A stretch of 64,000 bases of DNA from Mesorhizobium sp. GbtcB19 (lineage in GTDB: Bacteria > Pseudomonadota > Alphaproteobacteria > Rhizobiales > Rhizobiaceae). The notes below the pieces were generated by a model. The model saw only the letters and a list, made by a program, of their open reading frames with translations. It was not told the DNA's origin and ran no database searches. This document shows, piece after piece, positions 45,821-55,970 of the stretch. Both the position numbers and the translations under genes were made by a program. Where the stretch lies: contig NZ_JAGXJY010000023.1 of NCBI RefSeq assembly GCF_019091085.1, positions 1 through 64,000 on the forward strand, given 5' to 3'. Position 1 is the stretch's first letter. Every line of letters begins with the position of its first letter.

Positions 45821-46498
45821 TCAGTCTTTTTCGAAGATGCCCGCCTTGGCGACGACGCCGGCAATCGCCCCGCCGATCAGCGGCGCCACGATGAACAGCC
45901 AGAGCTGGCTGAGCGCGGCGCCGCCCGAAAACAGCGCCGGGCCGATCGAGCGCGCCGGATTGACCGAGGTGCCGGTCACCGGGATCATGGCGAAGTGGAT
46001 GCCCGCCAGCGTCAGGCCGATGACCAGGCCGGCAAAGGCGGTGGTGTGCTTGGCGTTGGTCACGCCGAGGATCACGGTGACGAAGGTGAAGGTGCCGATC
46101 AGCTCCCACAGGAAGGCCGAGCTCGTGCCCCATTTCGCCTCGTCCCAGCCATTGGCGCCGAAGCCGCCGGTGTGGCCGCCGACCTGGCCGGAGACGATGA
46201 TCCACAGCGCCAGCGAAGCGATGATGGCGCCGATGATCTGCGCGATCCAGTAAGGGACGACATCTTTGGCCGGCATCCGTCCCGCCAGGAACACGCCAAG
46301 GGTGACTGCCGGATTGAGATGCGCGCCCGAGATCGGGCCGATCGCATAGGCCGCGGCGATCAGGCCGATGCCGAACGCCAGGCCGATGCCTTCCTGTCCG
46401 AGCGGCAGCGCGCCGCCGAAACCGCCCGTGACCACGGAGGCCGTACCGATGAACACCAACAAGAACGTGCCGAGAACTTCTGCCAGATAAGTCTTCAT
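45821..46498 (-). CDS. aqpZ: Aquaporin Z
   Basis: A 225-residue MIP channel with six transmembrane helices and two half-helices. The first NPA is N62-P-A in GAHLNPAVTLG and the second N180-P-A-R183 in SVNPARSIGPA. The narrow-filter residues fit a water channel (His168 and Arg183), so it should pass water rather than glycerol. It is convergent with katG. The ATG at 46498 gives the usual N-terminus. Confidence 0.94.
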   Translation of the reverse strand: MKTYLAEVLGTFLLVFIGTASVVTGGFGGALPLGQEGIGLAFGIGLIAAAYAIGPISGAHLNPAVTLGVFLAGRMPAKDVVPYWIAQIIGAIIASLALWIIVSGQVGGHTGGFGANGWDEAKWGTSSAFLWELIGTFTFVTVILGVTNAKHTTAFAGLVIGLTLAGIHFAMIPVTGTSVNPARSIGPALFSGGAALSQLWLFIVAPLIGGAIAGVVAKAGIFEKD

Positions 46499-46828
46499 TG
46501 CCCTCTCCTCATAGGATCCGCCAGATCGCGCTCGCCGCGCCGCGAATCACTGCCGCAAGAGTATTCCTGCCCGCAAAACTTGGAAAGCTGAGAGGTTAAG
46601 TCGACAGGCTTGCTTGTGTATGCCAGTCAAAGACATTAGAAACCTTTCATATTCTGGCCGACTGTTCTTGTTTTCCCGCGGTGCCGCTCGCAATGGAAAA
46701 ACCGTTTGGGAAAACGGCATGACGCTGAAACGTCGTTTCACCGGCAAGCCGAACAGAACTGTTTCAATCCTGGCCTGAAAGGCTTTAAGAGCGGCTGGAA
46801 GCGATTTGTAGGAGCGGCGGAAAACCGG
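46499..46828. other. Gene-free interval between aqpZ and the RsmB-like gene
   Basis: No frame in these 330 bases looks coding. The interval holds the divergent promoters and a small CCGTTT/AAACGG hairpin near 46692. The open frame up to 46706 belongs to the gene at 46829 but its N-terminus does not fit the family. Confidence 0.7.
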
Positions 46829-48118
46829 ATGCGATTGGGCGGAAGGCTGGCGGCGGCCATAGAGGTTCTGGAAGACATCGGCCGTCGGCATCGGCCGGTG
46901 GCCGATGCCTTGCGCGACTGGGGGCTGTCGCATCGCTTTGCCGGCGGCGGCGACCGCGCGGCGATCGGCAACATCGTCTACGACGCGCTGCGCCGCAAAC
47001 GCTCGGCCGGCTGGCTGTTCGGCGAGGACACGCCGCGCGCCACCGGCTTCGGCGCCCTGTTGCTCGAATGGGGGCAGACGGCGCAGTCGCTCAACGATGC
47101 GCTCGACGGCGACAAATTCGCGCCGCCGCTGCTCAGCGCCGCCGAGTTGAAGGCGACGGCCGAGCGTCGGCTTGCCGATGCGCCCGAGGCCGTGCGGGCG
47201 GATGTCCCGGACTGGTGCGCGCCGCTGCTCGAGCAGGCCTATGGCGACGCCTGGGTCGCGGAGGGCGCGGCATTGGCTGAGCGCCCGCCGCTGGATCTCA
47301 GGGTCAACACGCTCCAGGCGGATCGCGCCAAGGTGCTGGCCGAGCTCGAGGGCACTGGCGCGGCGCCGGCGGCAATCGCGCCGCACGGCATCCGCATCCC
47401 ACCGATCGACGGCGACGGCCGCCATCCCAATGTGCAAGCCGAGCCCGCCTTCCAGAAAGGCTGGTTCGAAGTGCAGGACGAGGGCTCGCAGCTTGCCGCC
47501 GCGCTTGCCGGTGCCGCGCCTGGCATGCAGGTGCTCGACTATTGCGCCGGCGCCGGCGGCAAGACGCTGGCGCTGTCGGCCGAGATGGGCAATACGGGCC
47601 AGCTCTTCGCCCATGATGCGGAAAAGGTGCGGCTGGCGCCGATCTTCGAGCGCATCCGCCGCTCGCACAACCGCAATATCCAGGTCGTCAGCAAGCCCGC
47701 GGAGCTTGCGCCGCTCAGCCACCATATGGATCTCGTGCTGATCGACGCGCCCTGCACCGGCAGCGGCACCTGGCGGCGGCGGCCCGACGCCAAATGGCGG
47801 CTGACCGAGCGGCAGCTCGATGCCCGCAAGGGGGAACAGCAGGCCATCCTCGATACGGCGCAGGCTTACGTCAAACCGGGCGGCCTGCTGGTCTACATCA
47901 CCTGTTCGGTGTTCGACGCCGAAAACGGCGAGCAGGTCGCGGCGTTCCGCGAGCGTCACAAGGAGTTTGCGCCGGTCGACCACCGCCGGCTTTGGGACAG
48001 CCACTTCCCTGGCCGTGAGGCAGCAGCGCGCATTGCCGGCACCGGCGGTATCTCGCTGTCGCCGGCGCTGAGCGGCACCGACGGGTTCTATCTCCATGCC
48101 TTGCGCAGGGCCGCTTGA
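46829..48118 (+). CDS. RsmB-family RNA (cytosine-5)-methyltransferase
   Basis: A 429-residue RNA m5C methyltransferase like RsmB (C967 of 16S rRNA). The N-terminal part (about 1-130) is NusB-like and shorter than in E. coli RsmB. The methyltransferase domain has motif I VLDYCAGAGGKTLALSA, motif IV IDAPCTGSGTWRRRPD (catalytic release Cys) and motif VI VYITCSVFDAENGEQV (nucleophile Cys). Start ATG 46829 begins MRLGGRLAAAIEVL; AGGAG is 14 bases upstream, a long spacing. Target site not verified. Confidence 0.9.
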   Translation: MRLGGRLAAAIEVLEDIGRRHRPVADALRDWGLSHRFAGGGDRAAIGNIVYDALRRKRSAGWLFGEDTPRATGFGALLLEWGQTAQSLNDALDGDKFAPPLLSAAELKATAERRLADAPEAVRADVPDWCAPLLEQAYGDAWVAEGAALAERPPLDLRVNTLQADRAKVLAELEGTGAAPAAIAPHGIRIPPIDGDGRHPNVQAEPAFQKGWFEVQDEGSQLAAALAGAAPGMQVLDYCAGAGGKTLALSAEMGNTGQLFAHDAEKVRLAPIFERIRRSHNRNIQVVSKPAELAPLSHHMDLVLIDAPCTGSGTWRRRPDAKWRLTERQLDARKGEQQAILDTAQAYVKPGGLLVYITCSVFDAENGEQVAAFRERHKEFAPVDHRRLWDSHFPGREAAARIAGTGGISLSPALSGTDGFYLHALRRAA

Positions 48119-48212
48119 GGGCAGACGTCCTTTGCTGCGCTGCAACATAAAAGATTGCCTGTCCCGCCTGGCTCTGCAATAAGCTTCGCCAGCAAAACGT
48201 GAGGCGAAGACC

Positions 48213-48671
48213 ATGGCTGCCAAGATCGTACCCGCTCCCGACTTCGAGGAACGCGTCAGGACGTCTTTTGCGCGGCAAAAAGCCATGGCCAGCATCGGCG
48301 CCGAGCTGACGCTGGTGACGCCCGGCATCATCGAGATCGAGATGCCATACTCGGCCTCGCTCACCCAGCAGCATGGTTTCCTGCATGCCGGCGTCATTTC
48401 GACCGCTTTGGACTCCGCCTGCGGCTACGCGGCCTTTTCGCTGATGCCGCAGAATTCCAGCGTGCTGACCATCGAATTCAAGGTCAACCTGCTGGCGCCG
48501 GGCAGGGGCGAGCGCTTCCTGTTCCGCGGCTCGGTGACCAAGCCCGGCCGCACCATCATCGTCGCCGACGGCCAGGCTTACGCCTTTGCTGCCGATGGCG
48601 AGGCCAAACTCATCGCCACCATGACCGGCACGATGATGACGGTGGTCGGCCGCGACGGGATCGAGGGGTGA
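48213..48671 (+). CDS. PaaI-like thioesterase (hotdog fold)
   Basis: A 152-residue hotdog-fold thioesterase, probably acting on an acyl-CoA. The family signature is QQHGFLHAGVISTALDSACG (about 53-72), with the conserved HG...G pattern and catalytic Asp, followed by VLTIEFKVNLLAPG. It is of the PaaI/YigI group, some of which act on aromatic or medium-chain acyl-CoAs. It starts five bases before the nucleosidase gene ends its own 5' side, so the two form an operon. Confidence 0.88.
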   Translation: MAAKIVPAPDFEERVRTSFARQKAMASIGAELTLVTPGIIEIEMPYSASLTQQHGFLHAGVISTALDSACGYAAFSLMPQNSSVLTIEFKVNLLAPGRGERFLFRGSVTKPGRTIIVADGQAYAFAADGEAKLIATMTGTMMTVVGRDGIEG

Positions 48672-48675
48672 TCCG

Positions 48676-49314
48676 ATGCGTAATGCTGTTCGGATCGGCG
48701 GAAAATCCGTCCTCTTCGTCATGGCGGTCGAGGCCGAATACGGCCCGCACCTGAAGAACCTGTTCACGCCGCTGATGACCGGCGTCGGTCCGGTCGAGGC
48801 CGGTGTCAGGCTCGGCGCCGAGCTCGCGGCGTTGAAGGCCGAAGGGGCGCTTCCCGACCTCATCGTTTCGCTGGGCTCGGCCGGCAGCCGCAAGCTGGAG
48901 CAGGCTGAAATCTACCAGGCTGTGTCGGTGAGCTATCGCGACATCGACGCTTCGCCGCTCGGCTTCGAGAAGGGGGCGACGCCGTTCCTCGACCTGCCGG
49001 TGGCAGTGCCGCTGCCCTTCGTCATTCCAGGCATCAAGACCGCCGCGCTCTCGACCGGCGGCGCGATCATTTCCGGCGCCGCCTATGACGCGATCGATGC
49101 GGAGATGGTCGATATGGAGACCTTCGCTTGCCTGCGCGCCTGCCAGCTCTTCGGCGTGCCGCTGATCGGCTTGCGCGGCATTTCCGATGGCGCCGCCGAT
49201 CTGCGCCACGTCGACGACTGGAAAGAGTACCTGCATGTCATCGACGAGAAGCTGGCCGCGGCGATCGGCTTGCTGGAGCAGGCGATCGCTTCCGGCGCGA
49301 TCAGGCTTGCATAG
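48676..49314 (+). CDS. 5'-methylthioadenosine/S-adenosylhomocysteine nucleosidase-like
   Basis: A 212-residue protein of the MTA/SAH nucleosidase family, which cleaves adenine from MTA, SAH or 5'-deoxyadenosine. Marks: MAVEAEYGPH (near residue 16), TGVGPVEAGVRLGAELAAL, LIVSLGSAGSRKLE, and VDMETFACLRACQLFGVPLI, with the Glu and Asp catalytic residues (GISDGAAD). It is somewhat short. It follows the thioesterase by four bases and precedes guaA by 69 bases, all in one direction. Confidence 0.87.
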   Translation: MRNAVRIGGKSVLFVMAVEAEYGPHLKNLFTPLMTGVGPVEAGVRLGAELAALKAEGALPDLIVSLGSAGSRKLEQAEIYQAVSVSYRDIDASPLGFEKGATPFLDLPVAVPLPFVIPGIKTAALSTGGAIISGAAYDAIDAEMVDMETFACLRACQLFGVPLIGLRGISDGAADLRHVDDWKEYLHVIDEKLAAAIGLLEQAIASGAIRLA

Positions 49315-49383
49315 GCGAAAAGGACGGAAAGCCGCAGCGCTGAACCCATTGCGCCGACTCGTTTCTTTCTCTAAAGGCTCGCC

Positions 49384-50949
49384 ATGACGACGACAGCCAA
49401 TCACTCCGATACCGTTCTGATTGTCGATTTCGGCAGCCAGTTCACGCAGCTCATCGCCCGCCGCATCCGCGAGGCCGGCGTCTTTTCCGAGATCGTGCCG
49501 TTCCAATCGGCCGAAGCGGCCTTCAAGCGCATCAATCCGAAAGCGGTGATCCTGTCGGGCGGCCCGGCCTCGACCACCGACATCGGCAGCCCGCGCGCGC
49601 CACAGATCGTCTTTGACGCCGGCGTGCCGGTGCTCGGCATCTGCTACGGCCAGATGGCGCTCTGCGTGCAGATGGGCGGCGTCGCCGAAAGCTCCAACCA
49701 TCGCGAGTTCGGCCGCGCCTTTGTCGAGATCGAGAAGGAAAGCCCGCTGTTCGAAGGCCTGTGGGCACCCGGCCAGCGCCATCAGGTATGGATGAGCCAC
49801 GGCGACCGCGTCATCGAACTGCCCCCGGGCTTCAAGGTGCTCGGCAAGTCGGAAAGCTCGCCCTTCGCCATCTTCGGCGATATCGAGCGCAAGATGTACG
49901 GCATCATGTTCCACCCTGAAGTGGTGCATACGCCGGATGGCGCCAGGCTGCTCAGGAACTTCGTCCACAACATCGCCGGCATCGAGGGCGACTGGACGAT
50001 GCGCGCCTATCGCGAGCACGCGGTCGAGACGATCCGCAAGCAGGTCGGCAAAGGCAAGGTGATCTGCGCGCTGTCGGGCGGTGTCGACTCTTCAGTCGCC
50101 GCACTGCTGATCCATGAGGCGGTCGGCGACCAGCTGACCTGCATCCTCGTCGACCACGGCCTGATGCGCAAGGACGAGGCCAAGAGCGTGGTGGAGATGT
50201 TCCGCCAGCACTACAACCTGCCGCTGATCCTGGTCGACGCGTCCGACCGCTTCATCTCGGCGCTGGAAGGCGAGGCCGATCCGGAGAAGAAGCGCAAGAC
50301 CATCGGCCGCCTGTTCATCGAAGTGTTCGAGGAAGAGGCGAAGAAACTCGGCGGCGCCGATTTCTTGGCGCAGGGCACGCTTTATCCTGACGTCATCGAA
50401 AGCGTCTCCTTCTCCGGCGGTCCCTCGGTGACGATCAAGTCGCACCACAATGTCGGCGGCCTGCCCGAGCGCATGAACATGAAGCTGGTCGAGCCGCTGC
50501 GTGAATTGTTCAAGGACGAGGTGAGGGCGCTGGGCAAGGAACTCGGCCTGCCCGAGAGCTTCATCGGCCGCCATCCCTTCCCGGGTCCCGGCCTTGCCAT
50601 TCGCTGCCCGGGCGGGATCACGCGCGAGAAGCTCGAGATCCTGCGCGAGGCCGACGCCATCTATCTCGACGAGATCCGCAAGGCCGGCCTCTACGACGCC
50701 ATCTGGCAAGCCTTCGCGGTGCTGCTTCCGGTGCAGACGGTCGGCGTCATGGGCGACGGCCGCACCTATGAATTCGTCTGCGCGCTCCGTGCCGTCACCT
50801 CGGTCGACGGCATGACGGCCGACTTCTACCACTACGACATGAACTTCCTCGCCGCCGCAGCCACCCGCATCATCAACGAGGTCAAAGGCATCAACCGCGT
50901 CGTCTATGATGTGACGTCGAAGCCGCCGGGGACCATTGAGTGGGAGTGA
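49384..50949 (+). CDS. guaA: GMP synthase (glutamine-hydrolysing)
   Basis: A 521-residue GMP synthase that aminates XMP to GMP. The amidotransferase domain has [12 protein letters not shown] (catalytic Cys near residue 85) and MFHPEVVHT; the ATP pyrophosphatase P-loop is [13 protein letters not shown] (about 227-239); the C-terminal dimerisation domain ends [14 protein letters not shown], the normal terminus. It is full length. Confidence 0.97.
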   Translation: MTTTANHSDTVLIVDFGSQFTQLIARRIREAGVFSEIVPFQSAEAAFKRINPKAVILSGGPASTTDIGSPRAPQIVFDAGVPVLGICYGQMALCVQMGGVAESSNHREFGRAFVEIEKESPLFEGLWAPGQRHQVWMSHGDRVIELPPGFKVLGKSESSPFAIFGDIERKMYGIMFHPEVVHTPDGARLLRNFVHNIAGIEGDWTMRAYREHAVETIRKQVGKGKVICALSGGVDSSVAALLIHEAVGDQLTCILVDHGLMRKDEAKSVVEMFRQHYNLPLILVDASDRFISALEGEADPEKKRKTIGRLFIEVFEEEAKKLGGADFLAQGTLYPDVIESVSFSGGPSVTIKSHHNVGGLPERMNMKLVEPLRELFKDEVRALGKELGLPESFIGRHPFPGPGLAIRCPGGITREKLEILREADAIYLDEIRKAGLYDAIWQAFAVLLPVQTVGVMGDGRTYEFVCALRAVTSVDGMTADFYHYDMNFLAAAATRIINEVKGINRVVYDVTSKPPGTIEWE

Positions 50950-50996
50950 GGGCAAGCGGCGGCAATAGCGTAGTTTCGGCGGCGATTTGCGCCGCC

Positions 50997-51170
50997 CTAT
51001 GAATTGCCTTCGTGTTCATATCCAACTCCTACTCGACCGGCTCCACCAACTTGGACCGGTTTCGGCCTGCCCGTCGCTGCGAACCGATCTCCCTCCTTCG
51101 AGATATCGAAGAACACCCGCCTTCCACCCGTCGAAATGAGGGCGATGGTTTGAATTTGGCTGTCAAACAC
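50997..51170 (-). CDS. Possible small protein of unknown function
   Basis: A 57-residue frame starting with GTG, FDSQIQTIALISTGGRRVFF at the start and ending GGAGRVGVGYEHEGNS. It lies downstream of the FAD oxidoreductase gene on the same strand. The composition looks protein-like but there is no clear ribosome-binding site and I know no family. It could be a remnant. Confidence 0.3.
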   Translation of the reverse strand: MFDSQIQTIALISTGGRRVFFDISKEGDRFAATGRPKPVQVGGAGRVGVGYEHEGNS

Positions 51171-51199
51171 AATCCAGAGTCTTTTAGTCGGACCCTGTC

Positions 51200-52480
51200 C
51201 TAATCGGTCCGATCGAGCAGCATGCTCCAAGGCAGCAGCATATTGGGCGCGTAGCGCAGCACGCCGTGAAACGGGATCGGCGCCGGCGGCGCGAATGGCA
51301 GCGGCAGGTCGCGCCCTTCTGTCCCGGCCGCCCAGTCGGCCAGCACCTTGCCCGTGGCCGTGGTCATGGCGATGCCGCGCCCGTTGCAGGCGCGGGCCGC
51401 CATCAGACCCGGGCCGAGGTCGATCAGATGCGGCAGGAAATCCGGCTCGACGGCGGCGATCCCCGACCAGCCATATTCGAGCGGCGGCAGGTCGGGCAGC
51501 TCCAGGCGCTTCGCCAGCCGCCGCCAGATTGTCCGCGGCACGCGCCTGTCGGCGCCGGCGCTTATCACATGCATACCGCCGCTGATCAGCCGGTTCCGGG
51601 CATCGAAGCGGAAGGTGATGAGATTGCGTCTGGTGTCGGAGAAACCCTGGCCTCCAGGCAGCAGGCGCTGGCGCGCATTCGACGGCAGCGGCGCCGTCGC
51701 GATCTGAAAAATCTTCAGCGGAAAATAGGTGCGCTGCAGTGTCGGGTTGAGCGCCCCGCCATAGGCGTTGGTGGCGATCAGCACCTTGCCGGCGCGCAGC
51801 GAACCCGACGGAGTCGTCAACGTCCAGCCGTCGGAGAAATGGTCGATCGACGTGACGCGCGTGTGCTCGCAAATCCGCGCACCGGCGTTTGCGGCGGCAT
51901 CGGCCAGTCCGCGCGCGAATGCGACTGGATTGAGCACGCCGCCTGAGCGGTCCATCCAGCCGCCGGCATAGTCGCGCGCGCCGGTCAGCGCCTCGGTCTG
52001 CTGGCTGTCCAGCATCACCGCCGGCCTGCCGCGTTCCGCCCATTGCCTGGCGCGGGATCGGATTCTTTCCAGAGCAGCCGACGAGTGCGCCGCTTGTATC
52101 CAGCCGTTCTGGACGGCGTCGCAGGCGATGCCATGCCGCTCGATCAGGTTGAAGACGAGGTCGGCGCTGCCTGCGGCGACCCCAATCAGCCGCTCGCCGC
52201 GCTCCGCACCGAGATGCGCCACTATGGCGTCCGGATCCATTTTGGCGAAGTTTGGCACGACGAAGCCTGCGTTGCGGCCGGTCGCCCCCCAGGCGATGAT
52301 TTCGGCTTCGAGGACAGCCACCGAAAGGCCTTTGCCGGCGGCATGCAGCGCGGTCGAAAGGCCGGTAAAGCCGCCGCCGACGATGGCAAGGTCGACATCG
52401 AGCCTGCCCTCCAGCGCTGGCCGGGGATGACCATCGCGGCTGACCGCGTGCCACAGCGAAAGCGCTTCCTGCCGCGCCAT
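51200..52480 (-). CDS. FAD-dependent amine/amino-acid oxidoreductase (DAO family, PuuB-like)
   Basis: A 426-residue flavoprotein. The ADP-binding motif is DLAIVGGGFTGLSTALHAAG (about 30-49), followed by GATGRNAGFVVPNF, which is typical of gamma-glutamylputrescine oxidase and related DAO enzymes, and the C-terminal CNGRGIAMTTATGKVLADW binds FAD. It should oxidise a primary or secondary amine. It lies 5 bases after livM in the same operon, so its substrate is probably what the transporter brings in. Confidence 0.88.
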   Translation of the reverse strand: MARQEALSLWHAVSRDGHPRPALEGRLDVDLAIVGGGFTGLSTALHAAGKGLSVAVLEAEIIAWGATGRNAGFVVPNFAKMDPDAIVAHLGAERGERLIGVAAGSADLVFNLIERHGIACDAVQNGWIQAAHSSAALERIRSRARQWAERGRPAVMLDSQQTEALTGARDYAGGWMDRSGGVLNPVAFARGLADAAANAGARICEHTRVTSIDHFSDGWTLTTPSGSLRAGKVLIATNAYGGALNPTLQRTYFPLKIFQIATAPLPSNARQRLLPGGQGFSDTRRNLITFRFDARNRLISGGMHVISAGADRRVPRTIWRRLAKRLELPDLPPLEYGWSGIAAVEPDFLPHLIDLGPGLMAARACNGRGIAMTTATGKVLADWAAGTEGRDLPLPFAPPAPIPFHGVLRYAPNMLLPWSMLLDRTD

Positions 52481-52485
52481 TGGGT

Positions 52486-53463
52486 TCAGGGCCCGCTCTC
52501 GCCGGCGGTGGCCTTCACCCGCTTGCCGAAGCGCATGCGCCGCGGCCGTTCACCGAACAGGCCGTTCGGCCGGACGAGGAGGATGACGCACAGCATCACG
52601 CCGATGGCGACGATTTGCAGTGAAGCGGCTCGCGCCTGTTGTTCCGGCGTGAAGAGCACGCTTGTGAGCGCGCCCGAGCCCGCCCATATCGCCCAGACCA
52701 TCACGCTGCCCGCAACAGCGCCGGCGTTGCTCCCGGAGCCGCCGACGATCAGCATCACCCAGACCTGGAAGGTGAGGATCGACAGGTAGTTGTCGGGTGC
52801 GATGAAGCCGATGAAATGCGCCTGCAGCGCGCCGGCAAGCGCCATGATCGCGCCGCCGACGGCAAAGGCCTGGACACGATAGAAGCGCGCGCTCTTGCCG
52901 AGCGAAATCGCGGCGCGTTCGTCTTCGCGCAGGGCTTTCAGGACGCGGCCCCACGGACTGCGTGTCAGATGCTCTAGCGCCAGATATGCGCAGAGCGTCA
53001 CTGCCGAGACGATGGCCAGGTTGGACAGGTTGAAGAGCAGCGGCGTTTCGGCGAGGTCGCCGAAGGGTCGCGGGATGAAACCGATGCCGAACGGGCCGCC
53101 CGTGAGCTTCTGCGCGTTGAGCGCGACCAGCTGCACGACGACCGCAACACCGAAAGTAGTGATTGCCAGATAGTCCGATCTGAGCCGCAAGGTGGCGATG
53201 CCGGTCAGCGCGGCGGCAACCCCGCCAACAAACATCGCCCCCAGCCAGCCGATGAGGATCGGCAGGCCGAAGCCGCCCAGCCGGGCGGGGTCGTCAGGGG
53301 TGGTGAGCAGCGCCGAGGTGTAGGCTCCGATGGCGACGAAACCGGCGAGGCCGACATTGAACAGACCGGTCAGCCCCCATTGCAGGTTGAGGCCCAGCGT
53401 GACCAGCGAGAAGATCAATGCCGTCGTCAGGAAGAAGGCGCCGTAGCCCACCAGATCGATCAT
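52486..53463 (-). CDS. livM: Branched-chain amino acid-type ABC transporter permease (LivM)
   Basis: A 325-residue permease with eight to ten transmembrane helices. The family loop in ALREDERAAISLGKSARFYR (about 180-199) is the usual cytoplasmic contact with the ATPase, and the second half contains MLIVGGSGSNAGAVAGS. It overlaps livH by four bases (ATGA). The substrate need not be a branched-chain amino acid; this family also carries amides, urea and aromatic acids. Confidence 0.92.
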   Translation of the reverse strand: MIDLVGYGAFFLTTALIFSLVTLGLNLQWGLTGLFNVGLAGFVAIGAYTSALLTTPDDPARLGGFGLPILIGWLGAMFVGGVAAALTGIATLRLRSDYLAITTFGVAVVVQLVALNAQKLTGGPFGIGFIPRPFGDLAETPLLFNLSNLAIVSAVTLCAYLALEHLTRSPWGRVLKALREDERAAISLGKSARFYRVQAFAVGGAIMALAGALQAHFIGFIAPDNYLSILTFQVWVMLIVGGSGSNAGAVAGSVMVWAIWAGSGALTSVLFTPEQQARAASLQIVAIGVMLCVILLVRPNGLFGERPRRMRFGKRVKATAGESGP

Positions 53464-54368
53464 CTTTCACGCACCCCGAAGAGCCCGATGGGGCGCACGA
53501 TCAGCACTGCCATCAGGATGATGAAGGAGACCCCGGCGCGCCATTCAGCGCCGATAAGCTGTACGGCCGCGGCCTCGGCGAGGCCGATGATCAGGCCACC
53601 CAGCACCGCGCCCGGAATGCTGCCGATGCCACCCAGTATGGCGGCGGCGAACATAGGCAACAGCATGTCGAAACCCATCAGTGGACGGATCTGAACCAGC
53701 ACGCCGATCATCACGCCGGCGACGCAGGCCAGTGCTGCGCCGATGACCCAGGTGACGCGCACGACGCTGGCGACGTCGATGCCGGCGATGCGGGCAAGCG
53801 CCGGGTTCTGGCTCATCGCCTGCATGGAGCGGCCGGTCTGGGTGCGTGTCGCCACAAGATGCACGCCCAGCACCAGCGCCGCGGTCAGAAGCAGGAGCGC
53901 GATCTGATCGGGTGTGATGCGGATGCCGAAGCCGACCGGCATTGCGATCTGGATCGCGCGGCTGAAATAGGTCGGGCGCGAGGTGAAGATGAATTCGAGC
54001 AGGCTTCTGAGAGCCATCGAGGCGCCGAAGCTGCCCATCACCACGATGATCGCCTGCTCCTGCTTGCGCAGTCGCGAAAACAGCACCTTGTCGAGCAGCA
54101 GCGCAAGCAGGGCCGTAAACGCCACGCCGACGACCAGCGCGACGATGAGCGGCCAGCCGAAGGACAAAGGCGCGATCGGCGCCACCTTGCCGAACATGGT
54201 GGCAATGGCGCCGACGACGGCCAAGGTCGCGTAGGTGCCCCAGGCCATGAAATCGCCATGGGCGAAGTTCGAGAAGCGCAGGATGGAATAGGTCAGCGTC
54301 ACGCCGATGGCGCCAAGCCCGATCATCGAGCCGGTGAGCAGCCCGTCGACGACGAATTGCAGGTTCAT
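53460..54368 (-). CDS. livH: Branched-chain amino acid-type ABC transporter permease (LivH)
   Basis: A 302-residue permease with about eight transmembrane helices. The N-terminus contains GLLTGSMIGLGAIGVTLTYS and the contact loop is MQAMSQNPALARIAGIDVAS. It forms a heterodimer with LivM. It overlaps livF at one end and livM at the other by four bases (ATGA), so the operon is tightly coupled. Confidence 0.92.
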   Translation of the reverse strand: MNLQFVVDGLLTGSMIGLGAIGVTLTYSILRFSNFAHGDFMAWGTYATLAVVGAIATMFGKVAPIAPLSFGWPLIVALVVGVAFTALLALLLDKVLFSRLRKQEQAIIVVMGSFGASMALRSLLEFIFTSRPTYFSRAIQIAMPVGFGIRITPDQIALLLLTAALVLGVHLVATRTQTGRSMQAMSQNPALARIAGIDVASVVRVTWVIGAALACVAGVMIGVLVQIRPLMGFDMLLPMFAAAILGGIGSIPGAVLGGLIIGLAEAAAVQLIGAEWRAGVSFIILMAVLIVRPIGLFGVRER

Positions 54369-55126
54369 GCCGCACCTCCCGTCTGCCGTGCGCTGTCCTT
54401 ATGCAGCGGCCGCTGGCCGAGATAGAGCTCTGCGACGACCGGGTCGTCCCATAACGTCGAGGCGACCCCCTCGTGCCGCTCCTTGCCCTCGACCAGCACG
54501 TATGCGCGATCGCCGATGGCGAGCGCTGCCTTGGCGTTCTGCTCGACCAGCAGGATGGTGACGCCGGACTTGCGGATGGCCGAAAGCATCTCGAACACCA
54601 TCGACACGAATTTCGGCGACAGTCCGGCAGAGGGCTCGTCGAGCACCAGCACCTTCGGATGGACGATCAGCGCCCGTGCCACCGCGAGCATCTGCCGCTG
54701 CCCGCCCGAGAGGTTGCCGGCAAGGGTCCGCCGCTGGCGCAAAAGGTCGGGAAAGGCCGCGTACATTTCTTCGATGCGAGCAGGCGCCTGGCGCCGTTCG
54801 AAAATGCCGCAGGCGACCTTCAGATTGTCCTCGACCGTCATCCGTGGAAAGACGTTTTCGGTCTGCGGCACAAAGGCAAGGCCGAGGCGGACCATGGTGT
54901 GTGCGGGCGCCGCGGTGATGTCCTTGCCATCGAGCAGCACCTTGCCCCGGCTGATCGGGACAAGGCCGGCGATGGCCTTGATCAGGCTCGATTTGCCGGC
55001 GCCGTTAGGGCCGAGTACGACGACGATCTCGCCCTTGTTGACGGTGATCGAGGCGCCGCGCACGATCGGCACGCCAGGCTCGTAGCCGGCCTCGAGATCG
55101 CTGACGTCAAGCACGGCTTCGCTCAT
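54365..55126 (-). CDS. livF: ABC transporter ATP-binding protein (LivF)
   Basis: A 253-residue ATPase. Walker A is GPNGAGKSSLIKAIAGL, signature LSGGQRQMLAVARAL, Walker B VLVLDEPSAGLSP, and a switch His is replaced by the usual EQN of LivF. It pairs with LivG to drive the permeases. I start at ATG 55126, which overlaps the livG stop (ATGA); the longer frame upstream lies within livG. Confidence 0.95.
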   Translation of the reverse strand: MSEAVLDVSDLEAGYEPGVPIVRGASITVNKGEIVVVLGPNGAGKSSLIKAIAGLVPISRGKVLLDGKDITAAPAHTMVRLGLAFVPQTENVFPRMTVEDNLKVACGIFERRQAPARIEEMYAAFPDLLRQRRTLAGNLSGGQRQMLAVARALIVHPKVLVLDEPSAGLSPKFVSMVFEMLSAIRKSGVTILLVEQNAKAALAIGDRAYVLVEGKERHEGVASTLWDDPVVAELYLGQRPLHKDSARQTGGAA

Positions 55127-55926
55127 GCCGCGCCCCCGAGATAGGCCTCGATGACGCGCGGGTCGCGCGCCACCTCGTCGGCGGTGCCCTCGCACAAGAG
55201 CTCGCCGCTCGCCATCACCAGCACGCGGTGGCAAAGCCGTGTCACCATGTCGATGTTGTGCTCGATCAACAGGAAGGTGATGCCGCTCTCGTTGATGTCG
55301 CGGATGCGGTCGATGATGACCTCGAGCAGGGTGGCGTTGACGCCGGCCGCCGGCTCGTCGAGCAAGATGATCGCCGGATCGGCCATCATCACGCGGGCGA
55401 GCTCGAGCAGCTTGCGCTGGCCGCCGGAAAGTACCCGCGCCGGCTCGTGCGCCAGGCGGGTCAGCGAGACGAGCTCCAGCAACTCGGCGGCTTTCTTGGC
55501 GGCGGCTTTCTCTTCGGCGGCGACCCGCCACGGCGTGAGGAAATTGGCAAGCAGCCGTTCGCCGGTCTGTCCTTGCGCGGCAAGCATGACGTTCTCGATC
55601 AGCGTCAGGTTGGGAAGCGGCCGTGGGATCTGGAACGTGCGGCCGAGGCCACGTCCGATGCGGCGGTGCGCGGCCTCGCCGGAAACGGGCACACCACCCA
55701 GATAGATCTCGCCGCCGGATGGCAGGATGCTGCCGGCCAGAAGGTCGAACATCGTCGTCTTGCCCGCGCCGTTCGGACCGATCAGGCCGAGGATCTCGCC
55801 AGGGCGGACGTCGAACGAGACATCGTTCACGGCAACGAGCCCGCCGAAGCGCCTGACAACGTTTCTTGCCGCCAGCACCGGCTGCTGGGTCTCAGCCCCA
55901 TGCCGTTTCACCGTCTCTCCCATCAA
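55123..55926 (-). CDS. livG: ABC transporter ATP-binding protein (LivG)
   Basis: A 267-residue ATPase. Walker A is [16 protein letters not shown], signature [15 protein letters not shown], Walker [14 protein letters not shown], switch EHNIDMV. LivG is the first gene of the leftward operon livG-livF-livH-livM-FAD oxidoreductase, while the binding protein gene is in the rightward operon. The upstream gap contains two TGATCA elements. Confidence 0.95.
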   Translation of the reverse strand: MMGETVKRHGAETQQPVLAARNVVRRFGGLVAVNDVSFDVRPGEILGLIGPNGAGKTTMFDLLAGSILPSGGEIYLGGVPVSGEAAHRRIGRGLGRTFQIPRPLPNLTLIENVMLAAQGQTGERLLANFLTPWRVAAEEKAAAKKAAELLELVSLTRLAHEPARVLSGGQRKLLELARVMMADPAIILLDEPAAGVNATLLEVIIDRIRDINESGITFLLIEHNIDMVTRLCHRVLVMASGELLCEGTADEVARDPRVIEAYLGGAA

Positions 55927-55970
55927 TCCCTCGGGCCGGAAGCGTTTATCGTTTCTTGATTTTTTTGATA

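Noticed and set aside
50997-52454. Minus-strand 485-residue frame overlapping the FAD oxidoreductase
   Set aside because: Arg/Gly/Ala-rich out-of-frame shadow for most of its length. Only the last 57 codons lie outside the oxidoreductase, and they are listed separately as a possible small gene.
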